A stretch of DNA of 64,000 nt. Source: JAOUJD01 sp963811265 (GTDB lineage: Bacteria > Pseudomonadota > Gammaproteobacteria > Burkholderiales > Burkholderiaceae_F). Positions 17,573 through 26,894 of this stretch are shown in pieces. The DNA lies in the NCBI GenBank assembly GCA_963811265.1, contig CAWEQS010000024.1, forward strand, positions 1 through 64,000, given 5' to 3'. The notes under the pieces were generated by a model. The model had not been told where the DNA came from and did not search any database. It worked only from the letters and a program-made list of their open reading frames with translations. How positions within the stretch are numbered: position 1 is the stretch's first letter; each line of letters opens with the position of its first letter. A program made the position numbers and the translations under genes.

Positions 17573-18969
17573 GCCCGCGCTTCAACGGCGGGCACGCCGC
17601 CGAGATGCTGGGCGATCTGCTCATTCGACAGCCGCGTCAGTTCCGCCCGCGGCAGGTGGACGAGCAGTTCCCACCCGATCGCCATGCTCTCCTCGAGCGT
17701 GCGCGCCCGCGGCTGCGAAATCAGCGTGCGCTCGAAGGCGGTCCCGAACGTCAGGTAGCGGCGGTCCGTATCGGACAGCCCGTCCTCGCCGACCACGCTC
17801 GCCAGCAGGCGCGCCTGCGTGGCGCGCGCATAGGCTGCGTAGAGCTGGCTCGCGAGCGCGGGATGGTCGGGATGCGTGTAGCCCTTGCCGGTGCCGTCCT
17901 TCATCAGGCGCGACAGGCTCGGGAGCACGTTGATCGGCGGATACACGCCGGCGCGGTCGAGTTCGCGCGACAGCACGATCTGGCCTTCGGTGATGTAGCC
18001 GGACAGGTCGGGTATCGGGTGCCCGATGTCGTCCGAAGGCATGGTCAGGATCGGCAACTGCGTCAGGGTGCCCTTGGCGCCGTGCAGGCAGCCGGCGCGC
18101 TCGTAGAGCGTGGCGAGGTCCGAGTACATGTAGCCGGGATAACCCTTGCGGCCCGGCACTTCGCCCTTGGCGCCCGCCACCTCGCGCAACGCCTCGCAGT
18201 AGTTGGTGAGGTCGGTGATGATCACCAGGACGTGCTTGTCCTGCTCGAACGCGAGGTATTCGGCCGCCGTCAAAGCGAAGCGCGGTGTCAGCAGGCGCTG
18301 GGTCGACGAGTCGCTGGCGAGATTGAGGAAAAGCGCGGAGCGTTCCAGCGCGCCGGACTGCTCGAGCGAGCGGCGGAAGTACTCGGCGGTCGTGTAGGGC
18401 ACGCCAATGCCGGCGAACACGATCGCGAAGTCCGACGCCTCGGCGCCGCGCAGGCGGGCGTTCGTCGCGATCTCGACCGCGATGCGGTCGTGCGGCAGCC
18501 CGCCGCCGGAGAAGATCGGCAGCTTCTGTCCGCGCACGAGTGAATTGAGCAGGTCCACCGCGGTCACGCCGGACTCGATGAACGACCGCGGCGTCGCGCG
18601 CGACACCGGATTCAGCGGCACGCCGTCGATGCGCAGGCGCTTTTCGACCGCGAGCGGCGGGCCGTTGTCGATCGGTTGCCCGATGCCGTTGAAGACGCGG
18701 CCCAGCACGCCCGGGCCGACGCCGAAGTCGATCGGTTCGCCGAGGAAACGGACCACGGTGCCGGCCAGCCCGAGGCCGGCGGTCGGGTCGAGCATCTCGA
18801 TCGTCACCATGCCCTCGTCGATCGCGGCCACCCGGCCGAGGCGGGGTGCGCCGTCACGGCCGCTGACGACGACCGCTTCGTTCAGTCCCACTTCGAGCGT
18901 GCGCCGCATGAACAGCAGCGGACCCTCGAGCCGCATGGCGGCGTCGTGCACGGTCACCCTAGGTTGCAT
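17569..18969 (-). CDS. ntpB: V/A-type ATPase subunit B (regulatory, non-catalytic)
   Basis: A 466-residue protein of the alpha/beta ATPase superfamily. It has the B-subunit stretch GRVFNGIGQPIDNGPP, a degenerate P-loop position (FSGGGLPHDRIA instead of GxxxxGKT), and the motifs ERSALFLNLASDSSTQRLL and GRKGYPGYMYSDLATLYERAG. Lack of a real Walker A confirms B rather than A. It pairs with A in the A3B3 head. Its start overlaps the end of ntpA by 11 bases. Confidence 0.95.
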   Translation of the reverse strand: MQPRVTVHDAAMRLEGPLLFMRRTLEVGLNEAVVVSGRDGAPRLGRVAAIDEGMVTIEMLDPTAGLGLAGTVVRFLGEPIDFGVGPGVLGRVFNGIGQPIDNGPPLAVEKRLRIDGVPLNPVSRATPRSFIESGVTAVDLLNSLVRGQKLPIFSGGGLPHDRIAVEIATNARLRGAEASDFAIVFAGIGVPYTTAEYFRRSLEQSGALERSALFLNLASDSSTQRLLTPRFALTAAEYLAFEQDKHVLVIITDLTNYCEALREVAGAKGEVPGRKGYPGYMYSDLATLYERAGCLHGAKGTLTQLPILTMPSDDIGHPIPDLSGYITEGQIVLSRELDRAGVYPPINVLPSLSRLMKDGTGKGYTHPDHPALASQLYAAYARATQARLLASVVGEDGLSDTDRRYLTFGTAFERTLISQPRARTLEESMAIGWELLVHLPRAELTRLSNEQIAQHLGGVPAVEARA

Positions 18970-20764
18970 GCGCCTCGTCCTTCGACGGCGTTGGCGCGCT
19001 GGAGACGACCAGCGTCGCGAACGCGTCCTCGACCTGTTGCTCCAGAGCGGCGAGCCGCTCGAGTTCGCCTTCGCCGATGTCCTCGCCCATGCGCGACAGC
19101 GGGCGCATCACGTCGAGCGCGGCGATCTGTTCCGGGGTGACGCCTGCCGCGGTGGCGCGCTCGGCCAGTTCGATGAAGTGGACCAGCAGACGCATCATGC
19201 AGGCCTGGCGATCGGGGCCGCAGTAACGATCGATCGGCGAGAACGCCGACTGGCGCAGGAAGGCCTCGTTGACGAGTTCGGCGGCGAGCAGCGTCAGGCG
19301 CTGGCGGGCCGGCAGCGCATCCTTGCCGATGATGCGGGCCATGCGTTCGAGCCGCGCCTGGTCGTCGAGCAGCGTCAGGAAGCGGCGCCGCAGTTCGAGC
19401 CACTCGTTCTCGCCCGAGGCGGCGCGCGATCGCGCGGTCGGCACCGTGGCGTAGCGCTTCAGCCACCAGACGGCCACGTCGAGAGAGTCCTCCGAATACG
19501 ACTGCAGCGGGTTGACGGCCGGGTAGAAGCGGGCCTGCGCGCGCTTCGCATCGAGCGCCCAGAAGCTGCGCACGTAACGCTTGCTGTGGCTGGTGACCGG
19601 CTCCGAGAAATCGCCCGACGGCGGACTGATCGAGCCGAGCAGCGTCACCGAACCGGTCGCGCCGGAGAGCGTCACCACCTTGGCCGCGCGCTCGTAGAAG
19701 TCGGCGAGGCGGCTCGCGAGGTACGTCGGGTAGCCGCCTTCCCCGGGCAGTTCGCCGAATCGCCCCGACACCTCGCGCAGGGCCTCGGCCCAGCGCGACG
19801 TCGAATCCGCCATCAGCGCGACGTGCAGGCCCTGGTCGCGGAAGTACTCCGCCACCGTGACCGCGGAGTAGATGCTCGCCTCGCGCGCGGCGACCGGCAT
19901 GTTGGAGGTGTTGGCGATGATCACCGTGCGCTCCATCAGCGAGCGACCGGTGCGCGGATCGTCCAGTTGCGGAAATTCCTCGAGCACGCCGGCCATCTCG
20001 TTGCCACGCTCGCCGCAGCCGAGGTACACGATCACGTCGGCGCTGCACCCCTTGGCGAGGCTCTCGAGCAGGATCGTCTTGCCGGTGCCGAACCCGCCCG
20101 GGATGGCCGCCTTGCCCCCCAGCGCCACCGGGAACAACGAGTCGAGGATCCGCTGGCCGGTCACGAGCGGCTCGTCCGACGTCAGGCGGGCACGCACCGG
20201 GCGCGGCGTGCGCACCGGCCAGAAGTGGCTGAGCGCGACCTCGTGCGTTGCGCCGTCTTCCGACGCGATGCGCAGGACCGTGGCATCGTCGGTTACTTCG
20301 CCCGCGTCCGCGATCCACGCAACGCGCCCGGCGACATTCGGCGGCAGCAACGCGCGCTGCGGGCGTCCGCGCGGCGACAGCACGTCGCCGAAGGGCAGGC
20401 CGCGGTCCAGTTGTGCGCCTGCTTGCACCGTCGGGTCGAAGCGGAAGAGCAACGCGTCCGCTGGCTGCAGCGGCCGCAGCAGGCCGTCGTAGATATTGCC
20501 CAGCAGGCCCGGGCCCACCCGGATGCCGAGCAGGTTCCCGGTGCCGCGCACCTCCACGCCGGGCCGCAGGCCGGTCGTGTCCTCGTACACCTGCGCGACG
20601 ATCTCGTCCTGGTTCAGTCGAATCACTTCCCCCAGCAGGCCGGCCGGGCCGACGCGGATCGCCTCGCGCAGCAGGAAGGGTCCTTCGGCGCGCGCGCGCA
20701 GCACCGGGCCGCTGATCCAGCGGATCGCTGCGCGGGAACCGGAGTCGGCGTCGCGAGAGGTCAT
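18959..20764 (-). CDS. ntpA: V/A-type ATPase subunit A (catalytic)
   Basis: A 601-residue catalytic subunit. Walker A is GGFGTGKTILLESLAKG, followed by YLGCGERGNEMAGVLEEFP and Walker B-type VALMADSTSRWAEALREV. The bulge domain characteristic of A subunits is present (about residues 110-200), and the length fits. An open frame continues far upstream but is out of register; the ATG at 20764 overlaps the ntpE stop as ATGA. It hydrolyses or makes ATP coupled to ion flow. Confidence 0.95.
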   Translation of the reverse strand: MTSRDADSGSRAAIRWISGPVLRARAEGPFLLREAIRVGPAGLLGEVIRLNQDEIVAQVYEDTTGLRPGVEVRGTGNLLGIRVGPGLLGNIYDGLLRPLQPADALLFRFDPTVQAGAQLDRGLPFGDVLSPRGRPQRALLPPNVAGRVAWIADAGEVTDDATVLRIASEDGATHEVALSHFWPVRTPRPVRARLTSDEPLVTGQRILDSLFPVALGGKAAIPGGFGTGKTILLESLAKGCSADVIVYLGCGERGNEMAGVLEEFPQLDDPRTGRSLMERTVIIANTSNMPVAAREASIYSAVTVAEYFRDQGLHVALMADSTSRWAEALREVSGRFGELPGEGGYPTYLASRLADFYERAAKVVTLSGATGSVTLLGSISPPSGDFSEPVTSHSKRYVRSFWALDAKRAQARFYPAVNPLQSYSEDSLDVAVWWLKRYATVPTARSRAASGENEWLELRRRFLTLLDDQARLERMARIIGKDALPARQRLTLLAAELVNEAFLRQSAFSPIDRYCGPDRQACMMRLLVHFIELAERATAAGVTPEQIAALDVMRPLSRMGEDIGEGELERLAALEQQVEDAFATLVVSSAPTPSKDEAHAT

Positions 20765-21378
20765 CGTTGTTCCTGTTGCAGGTAGTGCAGCAGATTGCCT
20801 TCGAGTTGCGTGCGGTCGGCGAGCAGGCCTTCGATGGTCGCGTCGAGGATGTTGTTGCCACTGACGACGCGGAAGCCGGCGCTGATGGCGGCGGCGGTCT
20901 CGAATGCCACCTGGGCGACCCCATCGATGCGCAGTTGTTCGAGCCAGTGCGCGCGCTCGCCGTCGGTCCATGCCGGGTGCGTCTGGATCCGCCAGCCGCC
21001 ACTCGCGCACGGCACCGACCGCAGGGCCCGCTGCAGATAGGCGCGCACCCACTGCGCCCGGGTGGGCGCGGCGTCCCAGCGGGCCACGAGTCGCGCGCGC
21101 AGTTCGTGCCAGGCCGTGTCCAGGAGTTGCACCGCGTGGCGCTGCTGGAACAGGCGACGGTCCGTGGCCAGCGCCGCTTCCACCGCGCTCACCTCGAGCG
21201 CATAGCGCTTGCGTTCCTCGACGATCGCCGTGTGCACGCGGCGGCGCGCTTCGGCGAGCGCCGCACGCGCCACCTGGCGCGCTTCGGCCTGTGCGGGCTC
21301 CAGCAGTTCGGCGAAGCGCCGCGCACGGTATTGCTCGACCAGTTCGAGCAGGGCGGCGGTGCGCTGTTCGAGGTTCAT
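20761..21378 (-). CDS. ntpE: V/A-type ATPase subunit E (peripheral stalk)
   Basis: A 205-residue protein with a long N-terminal charged helix (about residues 1-80, rich in A/E/R) and a globular C-terminus ending LDATIEGLLADRTQLEGNLL. This is the two-part layout of the E stator subunit. Family similarity is weaker than for A and B, but the position between F and A and the four-base overlap with ntpA support it. Confidence 0.75.
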   Translation of the reverse strand: MNLEQRTAALLELVEQYRARRFAELLEPAQAEARQVARAALAEARRRVHTAIVEERKRYALEVSAVEAALATDRRLFQQRHAVQLLDTAWHELRARLVARWDAAPTRAQWVRAYLQRALRSVPCASGGWRIQTHPAWTDGERAHWLEQLRIDGVAQVAFETAAAISAGFRVVSGNNILDATIEGLLADRTQLEGNLLHYLQQEQR

Positions 21379-21387
21379 CGCAGCGGC

Positions 21388-21684
21388 TCAGGCATCGAGT
21401 CCGAGCTGGGCGCGAACCCGCTCCGCGGGATCGAGCCGACACGGCGGTTGGCCGGGCTCGGGCAGCACGACGACGAGCGGGCGGCCCGCCGCCAGCGCCG
21501 ATTCGAGTTCGCCGCGCGCGACGCGTTCCGCCACTTCGGCCGTGATGAACACCGCCTCGACACCGCTTGCGAGCGCCGCCCGCAACGCGTCCGCCTCGTC
21601 GCCGCGCGGCGTCCAGCAGCGCATGCCGGCCAGCCGGAATCCGGCCGCGTCTTCGGCAGCGCCGACGTAGGCGAACGCCGTCAT
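21388..21684 (-). CDS. V/A-type ATPase subunit F
   Basis: A 98-residue small alpha/beta protein. An N-terminal strand FAYVGAAEDAAGFRLAGMR is followed by VEAVFITAEVAERV, the recognisable F-subunit pattern (GxxxTxxGFxLAG and the IxxxE strand). F binds the central stalk subunit D and regulates coupling. It lies between K and E in the operon. Confidence 0.8.
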   Translation of the reverse strand: MTAFAYVGAAEDAAGFRLAGMRCWTPRGDEADALRAALASGVEAVFITAEVAERVARGELESALAAGRPLVVVLPEPGQPPCRLDPAERVRAQLGLDA

Positions 21685-21691
21685 CGGCGAC

Positions 21692-22039
21692 TCACGCGAG
21701 CCGGTTCAGGATCAGGATCGAGATGATCACGCCGTAGATGGCGATGCCCTCGGCAAGCCCGACGAAGATCAGCAGGCGCCCGAAGAGATCGGGCTTCTCG
21801 GCGAGCGCACCGACCGCGGCGGCGCCGAGCTTCGCCACCGCGTAGCCGCCGGCGATCGACGAGGCCGCCGTGGCGAGCGCGGCGGACACCAGCCCCCAGG
21901 TCCATGCCTCGGGGGGAAGTCCGGCGCGGGCTGCGGTCTGGGCCGATGCGGTGTCCGGGAAGAACACCAGCGCGGTGCCGAGCGCGGCCAGCACGGCGGC
22001 GCCGGCGATCAGGACCATCGGGATGGCAAATCGACTCAT
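21692..22039 (-). CDS. ntpK: V/A-type ATPase subunit K (membrane rotor, proteolipid)
   Basis: A 115-residue proteolipid. The core is one helical hairpin: a first glycine/alanine-rich helix around residues 50-75 (ASSIAGGYAVAKLGAAAVG), and a second with the ion-binding Glu in FVGLAEGIAIYG (about residue 98). It is preceded by an extra N-terminal hydrophobic segment (about residues 5-28) ending with an AXA-like site, ASA-Q. That segment looks like a cleavable signal peptide rather than part of a four-helix duplicate. Whether the ring moves H+ or Na+ cannot be decided from the visible residues. Confidence 0.88.
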   Translation of the reverse strand: MSRFAIPMVLIAGAAVLAALGTALVFFPDTASAQTAARAGLPPEAWTWGLVSAALATAASSIAGGYAVAKLGAAAVGALAEKPDLFGRLLIFVGLAEGIAIYGVIISILILNRLA

Positions 22040-22048
22040 GACGACTCC

Positions 22049-23852
22049 TCAGTGATCAAGCGTGACGGGCGGTGCCGCGAGCGGACGGAACTCGCGTCCT
22101 TCCGGCCGGAAGAAACGGGTGAAGAACTCGAACAACACCAGGCGGGTGGTCTGGATCGACACGACCAGGCCCTCGACGACCAGGATCAGCACATTCCCGA
22201 GGACCAGCACGATCACGCCGACGAGCGCGCTGTCGCCCGCCCGGGCCAGCGCGACCACGGCCGACGCGAGCCCGGCATGCGCGAGCGCGAAGGCGCCAAC
22301 GCGCGCGAACGAGAGCGTGTTGATCAGGATCTGCACGGTGTGCTCGGCCAGTTCTCCCAGCCCTCCGAAGGCCGACTTCAAAGCTGGGACGTTCGATCGT
22401 CGCGGCGACCATCGACCAGACGACGCCGCCCGCGGCGATCCACCATCCAGGCGTCCAGACGAAGCCCAGCAGCGCGCCGGCGTACGTCGCGAGCACGGGA
22501 GCGTCCTCGCGCAACCAGTGATCGAGCCGCGAGTCCCACCACGCTTCGAGGGCGCCGAGCAGCAGGCCCAGCGACAGCAGCACCGCGCCGCCGGCGATCG
22601 GAACCAGCAGCACCGGCAGCGGATGCTCGATGGGGTGGAGCCACAGAGGCTGGATCACGCCTTCGAGGCAGAACACGCTGCCGAACACGAATCCGAACAG
22701 CGCGGCCGCCAACCCGCCGGGCACCAGCAGGCGCAGAAGCGGAAGGCGGTGCCGCATCACCCAGCCGAAGACGGCCAGCACCAGGCCCTGTCCGACGTCG
22801 CCGAACATGTAGCCGAACATCAGCGGCACGGCCAGCGCCAGCAGCACGCTCGGATCGGCGCCGCTCGCGCTCGGCATGCCGACCAGCCGAGTGAACACTT
22901 CGAACGGCTGGGCCCACCACGGGTTGCGCAGCACCAGCGGCGCGCGGGCGCCGCGCGGCGGCCGCGGGAACGTGGCCAGCGCGCGCGCGTCGCAGCCTTC
23001 GAGCGCGCGCACGACCTTCTCGCGGTCGGCAGTCCATCCGGTGATGCGCGCGAACACGTCGCCCTGGTCGATCGCGCCACCGTGCTCGAAGCACCAGGTG
23101 GCGCGCGCGATATCGCCGAGCGCGCGGGCGAGCGCGTGCCGCTCGGAGACGGCCGCCAGTTCGGCCCGCAACTGGGCGATCTCATTCTGCTTCTCCGAGA
23201 ACTTGTCGGCGACGAGCGACAGGTTGGCGGCCGCGCTGGGTTGCAGCCAGTCGGGGAAACGGGCACGGCGGCCGTTGACTTCGGCCACCGCGCGGCCAAT
23301 GGCCTCGATGTCTTCGGGCGCGCCGATCGCCAGCAGGAGCCGTTCGCTCGCGAGGGCGGCGAAGCGCGTGATCATGTCCTGCGGCAGGTCGATCTCGACG
23401 CCCAGCGGCAGCGCGAACAAGGCGGCGGTGACGCCGTGGTCGGCGCGCGCCAGCGCGGCGAAGTCGATGTGGCTCTCGGCCATTTCGCGCAGCGCGGCGG
23501 CGGCCAGTTCGAGTTCAGCCGCCTCGGCTTCGGCGCCCTGGAGGCGCGCGATGATCGTGTCGGCGTCGGCCGCCCACGCGCGTGCGGTGCGCAGGCCGTC
23601 GCCCAGCGCATCCGCCGGCGCGCGGCGCTCGGCGGCGAGCGCGGACGCGGCGCGCGGCCAGTACGGCCGGTACTTGCGCGCCAGTGCGTTGAAGTCCTTC
23701 AGGAGGTCCTGCGGCATGCCGGCGCCGGGCGCTTCGGTCTGGTGCCACTCGACTTCGATACAGCCGGCGGCCGCGAGGGCTTCGAGTGCAATGAACGCGT
23801 CGTCGCGTCCGACCATGATCTCGAACCACGCGCACGGCTGCGGGCGGATCAT
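22049..23852 (-). CDS. ntpI: V/A-type ATPase subunit I (membrane stator), one frameshift
   Basis: About 600 residues once two frames are joined near 22375. The N-terminal cytoplasmic half has a coiled coil (about residues 200-240). The C-terminal half has seven to eight membrane helices, including PLMFGYMFGDVGQGLVLAVFG, the family hallmark. After the joint come ALGGLG-type residues, LINTLSFARVGAFALAHAGL with the conserved Arg facing the proteolipid ring, and a C-terminal LFEFFTRFFRPEGREFRPL. It provides the ion half-channels. It overlaps the next gene upstream by four bases. Confidence 0.9.
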
Positions 23853-24682
23853 CCGCTGCCCCCGACCGGACGGGCCCGCAGCATGAACTCGCCGCGCAGG
23901 CGCTCGAGATCGACCGCAAACAACGCGAGGTACGCGAACAGCGCCGCGGGCTGGGAAGCGCTCCGGCGGACCGCCGTCGCGAGCCTGGCGCCGAGCGCCT
24001 GACGTGCTCCGATGGCTTCGTCGACGGGAAGCGCCGCAAAGCGCAGCAGGTGCGACCGGACGTGCTCGACGACGCCGTCGAGGACGGAGCGCTCTTCGTC
24101 ATCGAGAGGAGGCCAGAGCCGACGCCACTCCGCCTCCCACGCGGCCAACAGGCGGTGCAGCGTCCCGCCGGCGCGCAGCCGGCGCAGGGCGCGCGCGATC
24201 GGCTCGACCGGGCGGCGTGCTTCCGTGCTCCGCTCGGCGGCGGCCACCAGCGGACCGAGCGGACCCTCGGCCAGCGCGGCACGGCGCTGCGCGGGCGTCG
24301 CGAGCGCATAGGGCGAAAGCGCGGGGTCGGCCGTGGTCCAGCGCGGCGGCGCTTCGTCGGCGAGCAGATGCAGCAGCGCGGGAAGGTCGACGAGGTGCCG
24401 TGTGTACAGCAGCGACGGTCGCCACGGCGAGGGCGACCAGCCGGTGACCTCGACGATGCGGGTGCGAAGCTGCTGGCGGAACGCGAGTTCGATGGCGTCG
24501 GCGTCGCCGGTGGGCGGAACGCCGCTGACGGTGGACGCCGCGCTCGACGCGCGCACGGCCTCCAGCAGCGCCGGGACGCTGCGGGACGAGCGCAAATGGG
24601 TCCACAGCCGCTCGTCGGGTCGCTGGGCCAGTCGTGCGGCGACGCGTGCGTGTGCGTAGTCGAACGTCAGTCCGCTGATCAT
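23849..24682 (-). CDS. Probable V/A-type ATPase subunit C (d), 277 aa
   Basis: A 277-residue soluble protein rich in Leu, Ala and Arg with mostly helical character. It contains FDYAHARVAARLAQRP at the start and LFAYLALFAVDLERLRGE at the end. Direct family similarity is weak. Size, all-helical nature and position (between the G/H-like gene and subunit I, overlapping both by four bases) match the C/d subunit, which links the rotor shaft to the ring. The ATG at 24682 overlaps the preceding stop. Confidence 0.6.
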   Translation of the reverse strand: MISGLTFDYAHARVAARLAQRPDERLWTHLRSSRSVPALLEAVRASSAASTVSGVPPTGDADAIELAFRQQLRTRIVEVTGWSPSPWRPSLLYTRHLVDLPALLHLLADEAPPRWTTADPALSPYALATPAQRRAALAEGPLGPLVAAAERSTEARRPVEPIARALRRLRAGGTLHRLLAAWEAEWRRLWPPLDDEERSVLDGVVEHVRSHLLRFAALPVDEAIGARQALGARLATAVRRSASQPAALFAYLALFAVDLERLRGEFMLRARPVGGSG

Positions 24683-25014
24683 TCGCTGCCGCCGGTCAGT
24701 TCCGCGCTCAGGCGATCGAGCGCCCGCGCCACGCGCGCCGGTTCGTCCGGATCGGGCGGGGCGGGCTGCTGCAAGGCGGCGCGCTGCTGGTTGAGCCGCG
24801 CGACTTCGGACCGCAGCGCGGCGTCGGTCCACTGATGCGCGCGCGCGACGCGTTCGGCAGCGCGTTCCGCGATTGCGCGCGCCCGTGCCTTGGCGTCCTG
24901 GCGCAGGAGTTCGGCGTCCACCGCGCATTGGGCGACGGCTTCGCGCGCGGACTGCTCCGCATGGAGCACCCGCACGATCGCTTGGTCCACCCGCGAGGTG
25001 TCCGTTGTGTCCAC
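24679..25014 (-). CDS. Coiled-coil V/A-type ATPase stator subunit (G/H-like)
   Basis: A 111-residue protein that is almost one continuous charged helix, with heptad-like A/R/E/Q spacing from about residue 10 to 105. G/H subunits pair with E as the peripheral stalk and are about this size. It is the first gene of the ATPase operon, 60 bases after the hypX stop. There is no clear terminator between, so the ATPase operon may receive transcription from the hydrogenase locus. Confidence 0.6.
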   Translation of the reverse strand: MDTTDTSRVDQAIVRVLHAEQSAREAVAQCAVDAELLRQDAKARARAIAERAAERVARAHQWTDAALRSEVARLNQQRAALQQPAPPDPDEPARVARALDRLSAELTGGSE

Positions 25015-25074
25015 GTGCGCTGCCTCAAGGCCGCGGCAGCCGTCGCCGGTCGTCCGGCGCGACTCCGAGTCCCT

Positions 25075-26877
25075 TTATAGGCGAGCGGTCGCCGTTTTCG
25101 CTTGCGGCAAAGCAACCGGACCCTGTTCCACCGGGCGGCGGCGTGTCGACTGGATCAGCCCGGCTGCGCGTTCGCCGGCCGGCCGCCGCGCGCGGTGCCG
25201 GGCGAGGTACAGCGGCGTGCGCGACTTGGGCACCTTGCGGACGAAGTTGTAACGGGCCACGTGGTAGCTGGGGTCGAAGCCGAAGAAGTTGAGGCGCATC
25301 CGTTCCAGCTCTTCGGACCGGTAGGCGGCCAGCGGCTTCGCCGCCTCGTCCGCGGCACGCTGAGCGCGCTTGTCGGCCAGTCGCTGCCCCCAGCCCTCGC
25401 CGGCGAGGGACTGCGCCTGCGCGATCGTCTCGGCGAGGAAGGTCGCGGGAGTGTCGCCGTAGTGCGCGTCGATCAGTCCGATGGCCTGCGCGGCGTTGGT
25501 GCCGAGCGGCAGGCGCGCGTCGGTGAGGTGGTTCGCGCCATCGGCGCCGACACGCCGCGGCAGCAGGTACGTCCAGTACTCGGAACCGTACAGGTTGCCC
25601 ATGCCTTTGTAGTGCGGGTTCAGCACGGCGCCCGAGCGCGCGACGACGCGGTCGGCCGCGAGCGCGAGGAACACGCCGCCGGCTCCGGCGTTGCCCTGCA
25701 GCGCCGAAATGGTGAGGTGCGACGTGGTGGTCAGGATTGCAAGCGCGAGGTCGTCGATCGCGTTGATGTTGCGCCACGACTCCTCGGCCGCCTGCGCCGA
25801 CGCTTCGATCACGTTGAGGTGGATGCCGTTGGACCAGAAGTCGGTGCCGCCGGCGAGCACGATGACCTTCACGGGCCGGTGGCAGGCGTGGCGATACGCG
25901 GCGGTGAGTCGCTCGCATTGCGACGTCGACATCGCGCCGTTGTAGAAGGGAAAGTGCAGCACGCCGATGTCGCCGCACTCCTCGTAGCGGATGTCGCGCC
26001 ACGTCACCGTATCGCTGCAAGCATCAATGGCGACCGGCACCTCGGGAACGCCCGCGAGCCTCTCGCCGAGCACCATCGCCGCCGGCACCTTGAACGGCCG
26101 TTCCTCGTCGAGCGAGGCCTTCAGGTGCGTGATCCACACCGCGCCATCGCGGGTCGCGCGGCAGATCGCGCCATGGCGCTGGGCGATCACCGCGCCAGAG
26201 GTGCCGCGCAACTCGCCCTCGAGGTGCGCGTCGTAGAGATGCACCGGCAGGTCGAGGATGCGGTCGGCGACGCCCGGTACGCCGTCCGCGCACCGGATCT
26301 TGCGCAGCACGGTCGCGCTGTCGTCGCGCTGCCAGTCGATCGCGCGGTCGGGCTGCTTCATCAGCGGCCTGGGCCGGCCGCGCACCTCGGGCCTGCCGTA
26401 GTCCAGCGGTGCGGGTGCGGCGCCGGCAGCGATCCGGTCGACCGTCGCGCGTACGGCCGCCACGGCGGCTTCCGTGACTTCGTTCCGGTACAGCGAGCCC
26501 TTGCTCGCCGGCCTCATGTCGAACTCGACGCTCGCCCACACGTCGCCCGCGTCCATCTCGGCGTTCGCCTGCAGCGCGGTCACGCCCCAGCGCGTTTCGC
26601 CGTCCAGCACCGCCCAGTCGAGGGCCGACGGTCCGCGGTCGCCCACGATGCCGGGATGGACCACGATGCAGCGGTGATGCTTCCAGACGTCCTCAGGGAT
26701 CGCGCGCTTCAGGAAGGGCGCGACGACCAGGTCGGGCGCGAACATCCGCACTGCCTCGATCGTGACCGAGTCGCGCACGTCGAATTCGAGCGACAGGTCG
26801 TGGCCGGCGTCCGTCAGTTCGACCCACAGCCGCTGCGCCAGGCTGTTGAACGAGTGCGCGAGCAGCAGGATGCGCAT
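25075..26877 (-). CDS. hypX: Hydrogenase maturation protein HypX/HoxX (CO ligand synthesis)
   Basis: A 600-residue two-domain enzyme. Residues 1-270 resemble formyl-tetrahydrofolate transferases (start MRILLLAHSFNSLAQRLWVE; HPGIVGDRGPSALDWAV loop). Residues about 290-560 resemble enoyl-CoA hydratase/isomerase (GGTDFWSNGIHLN, LQGNAGAGGVFLALAADRVV, NPHYKGMGNLYGSEYW). In C. necator, HoxX makes the active-site CO from formyl-THF via formyl-CoA, which supports hydrogenase assembly in air. The ATG at 26877 starts the family N-terminus; the open frame continues upstream without meaning. Last gene of the hyp operon. Its presence marks an organism that assembles hydrogenase aerobically. Confidence 0.93.
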   Translation of the reverse strand: MRILLLAHSFNSLAQRLWVELTDAGHDLSLEFDVRDSVTIEAVRMFAPDLVVAPFLKRAIPEDVWKHHRCIVVHPGIVGDRGPSALDWAVLDGETRWGVTALQANAEMDAGDVWASVEFDMRPASKGSLYRNEVTEAAVAAVRATVDRIAAGAAPAPLDYGRPEVRGRPRPLMKQPDRAIDWQRDDSATVLRKIRCADGVPGVADRILDLPVHLYDAHLEGELRGTSGAVIAQRHGAICRATRDGAVWITHLKASLDEERPFKVPAAMVLGERLAGVPEVPVAIDACSDTVTWRDIRYEECGDIGVLHFPFYNGAMSTSQCERLTAAYRHACHRPVKVIVLAGGTDFWSNGIHLNVIEASAQAAEESWRNINAIDDLALAILTTTSHLTISALQGNAGAGGVFLALAADRVVARSGAVLNPHYKGMGNLYGSEYWTYLLPRRVGADGANHLTDARLPLGTNAAQAIGLIDAHYGDTPATFLAETIAQAQSLAGEGWGQRLADKRAQRAADEAAKPLAAYRSEELERMRLNFFGFDPSYHVARYNFVRKVPKSRTPLYLARHRARRPAGERAAGLIQSTRRRPVEQGPVALPQAKTATARL

Positions 26878-26894
26878 CGGCGTGCGAACAGGCC

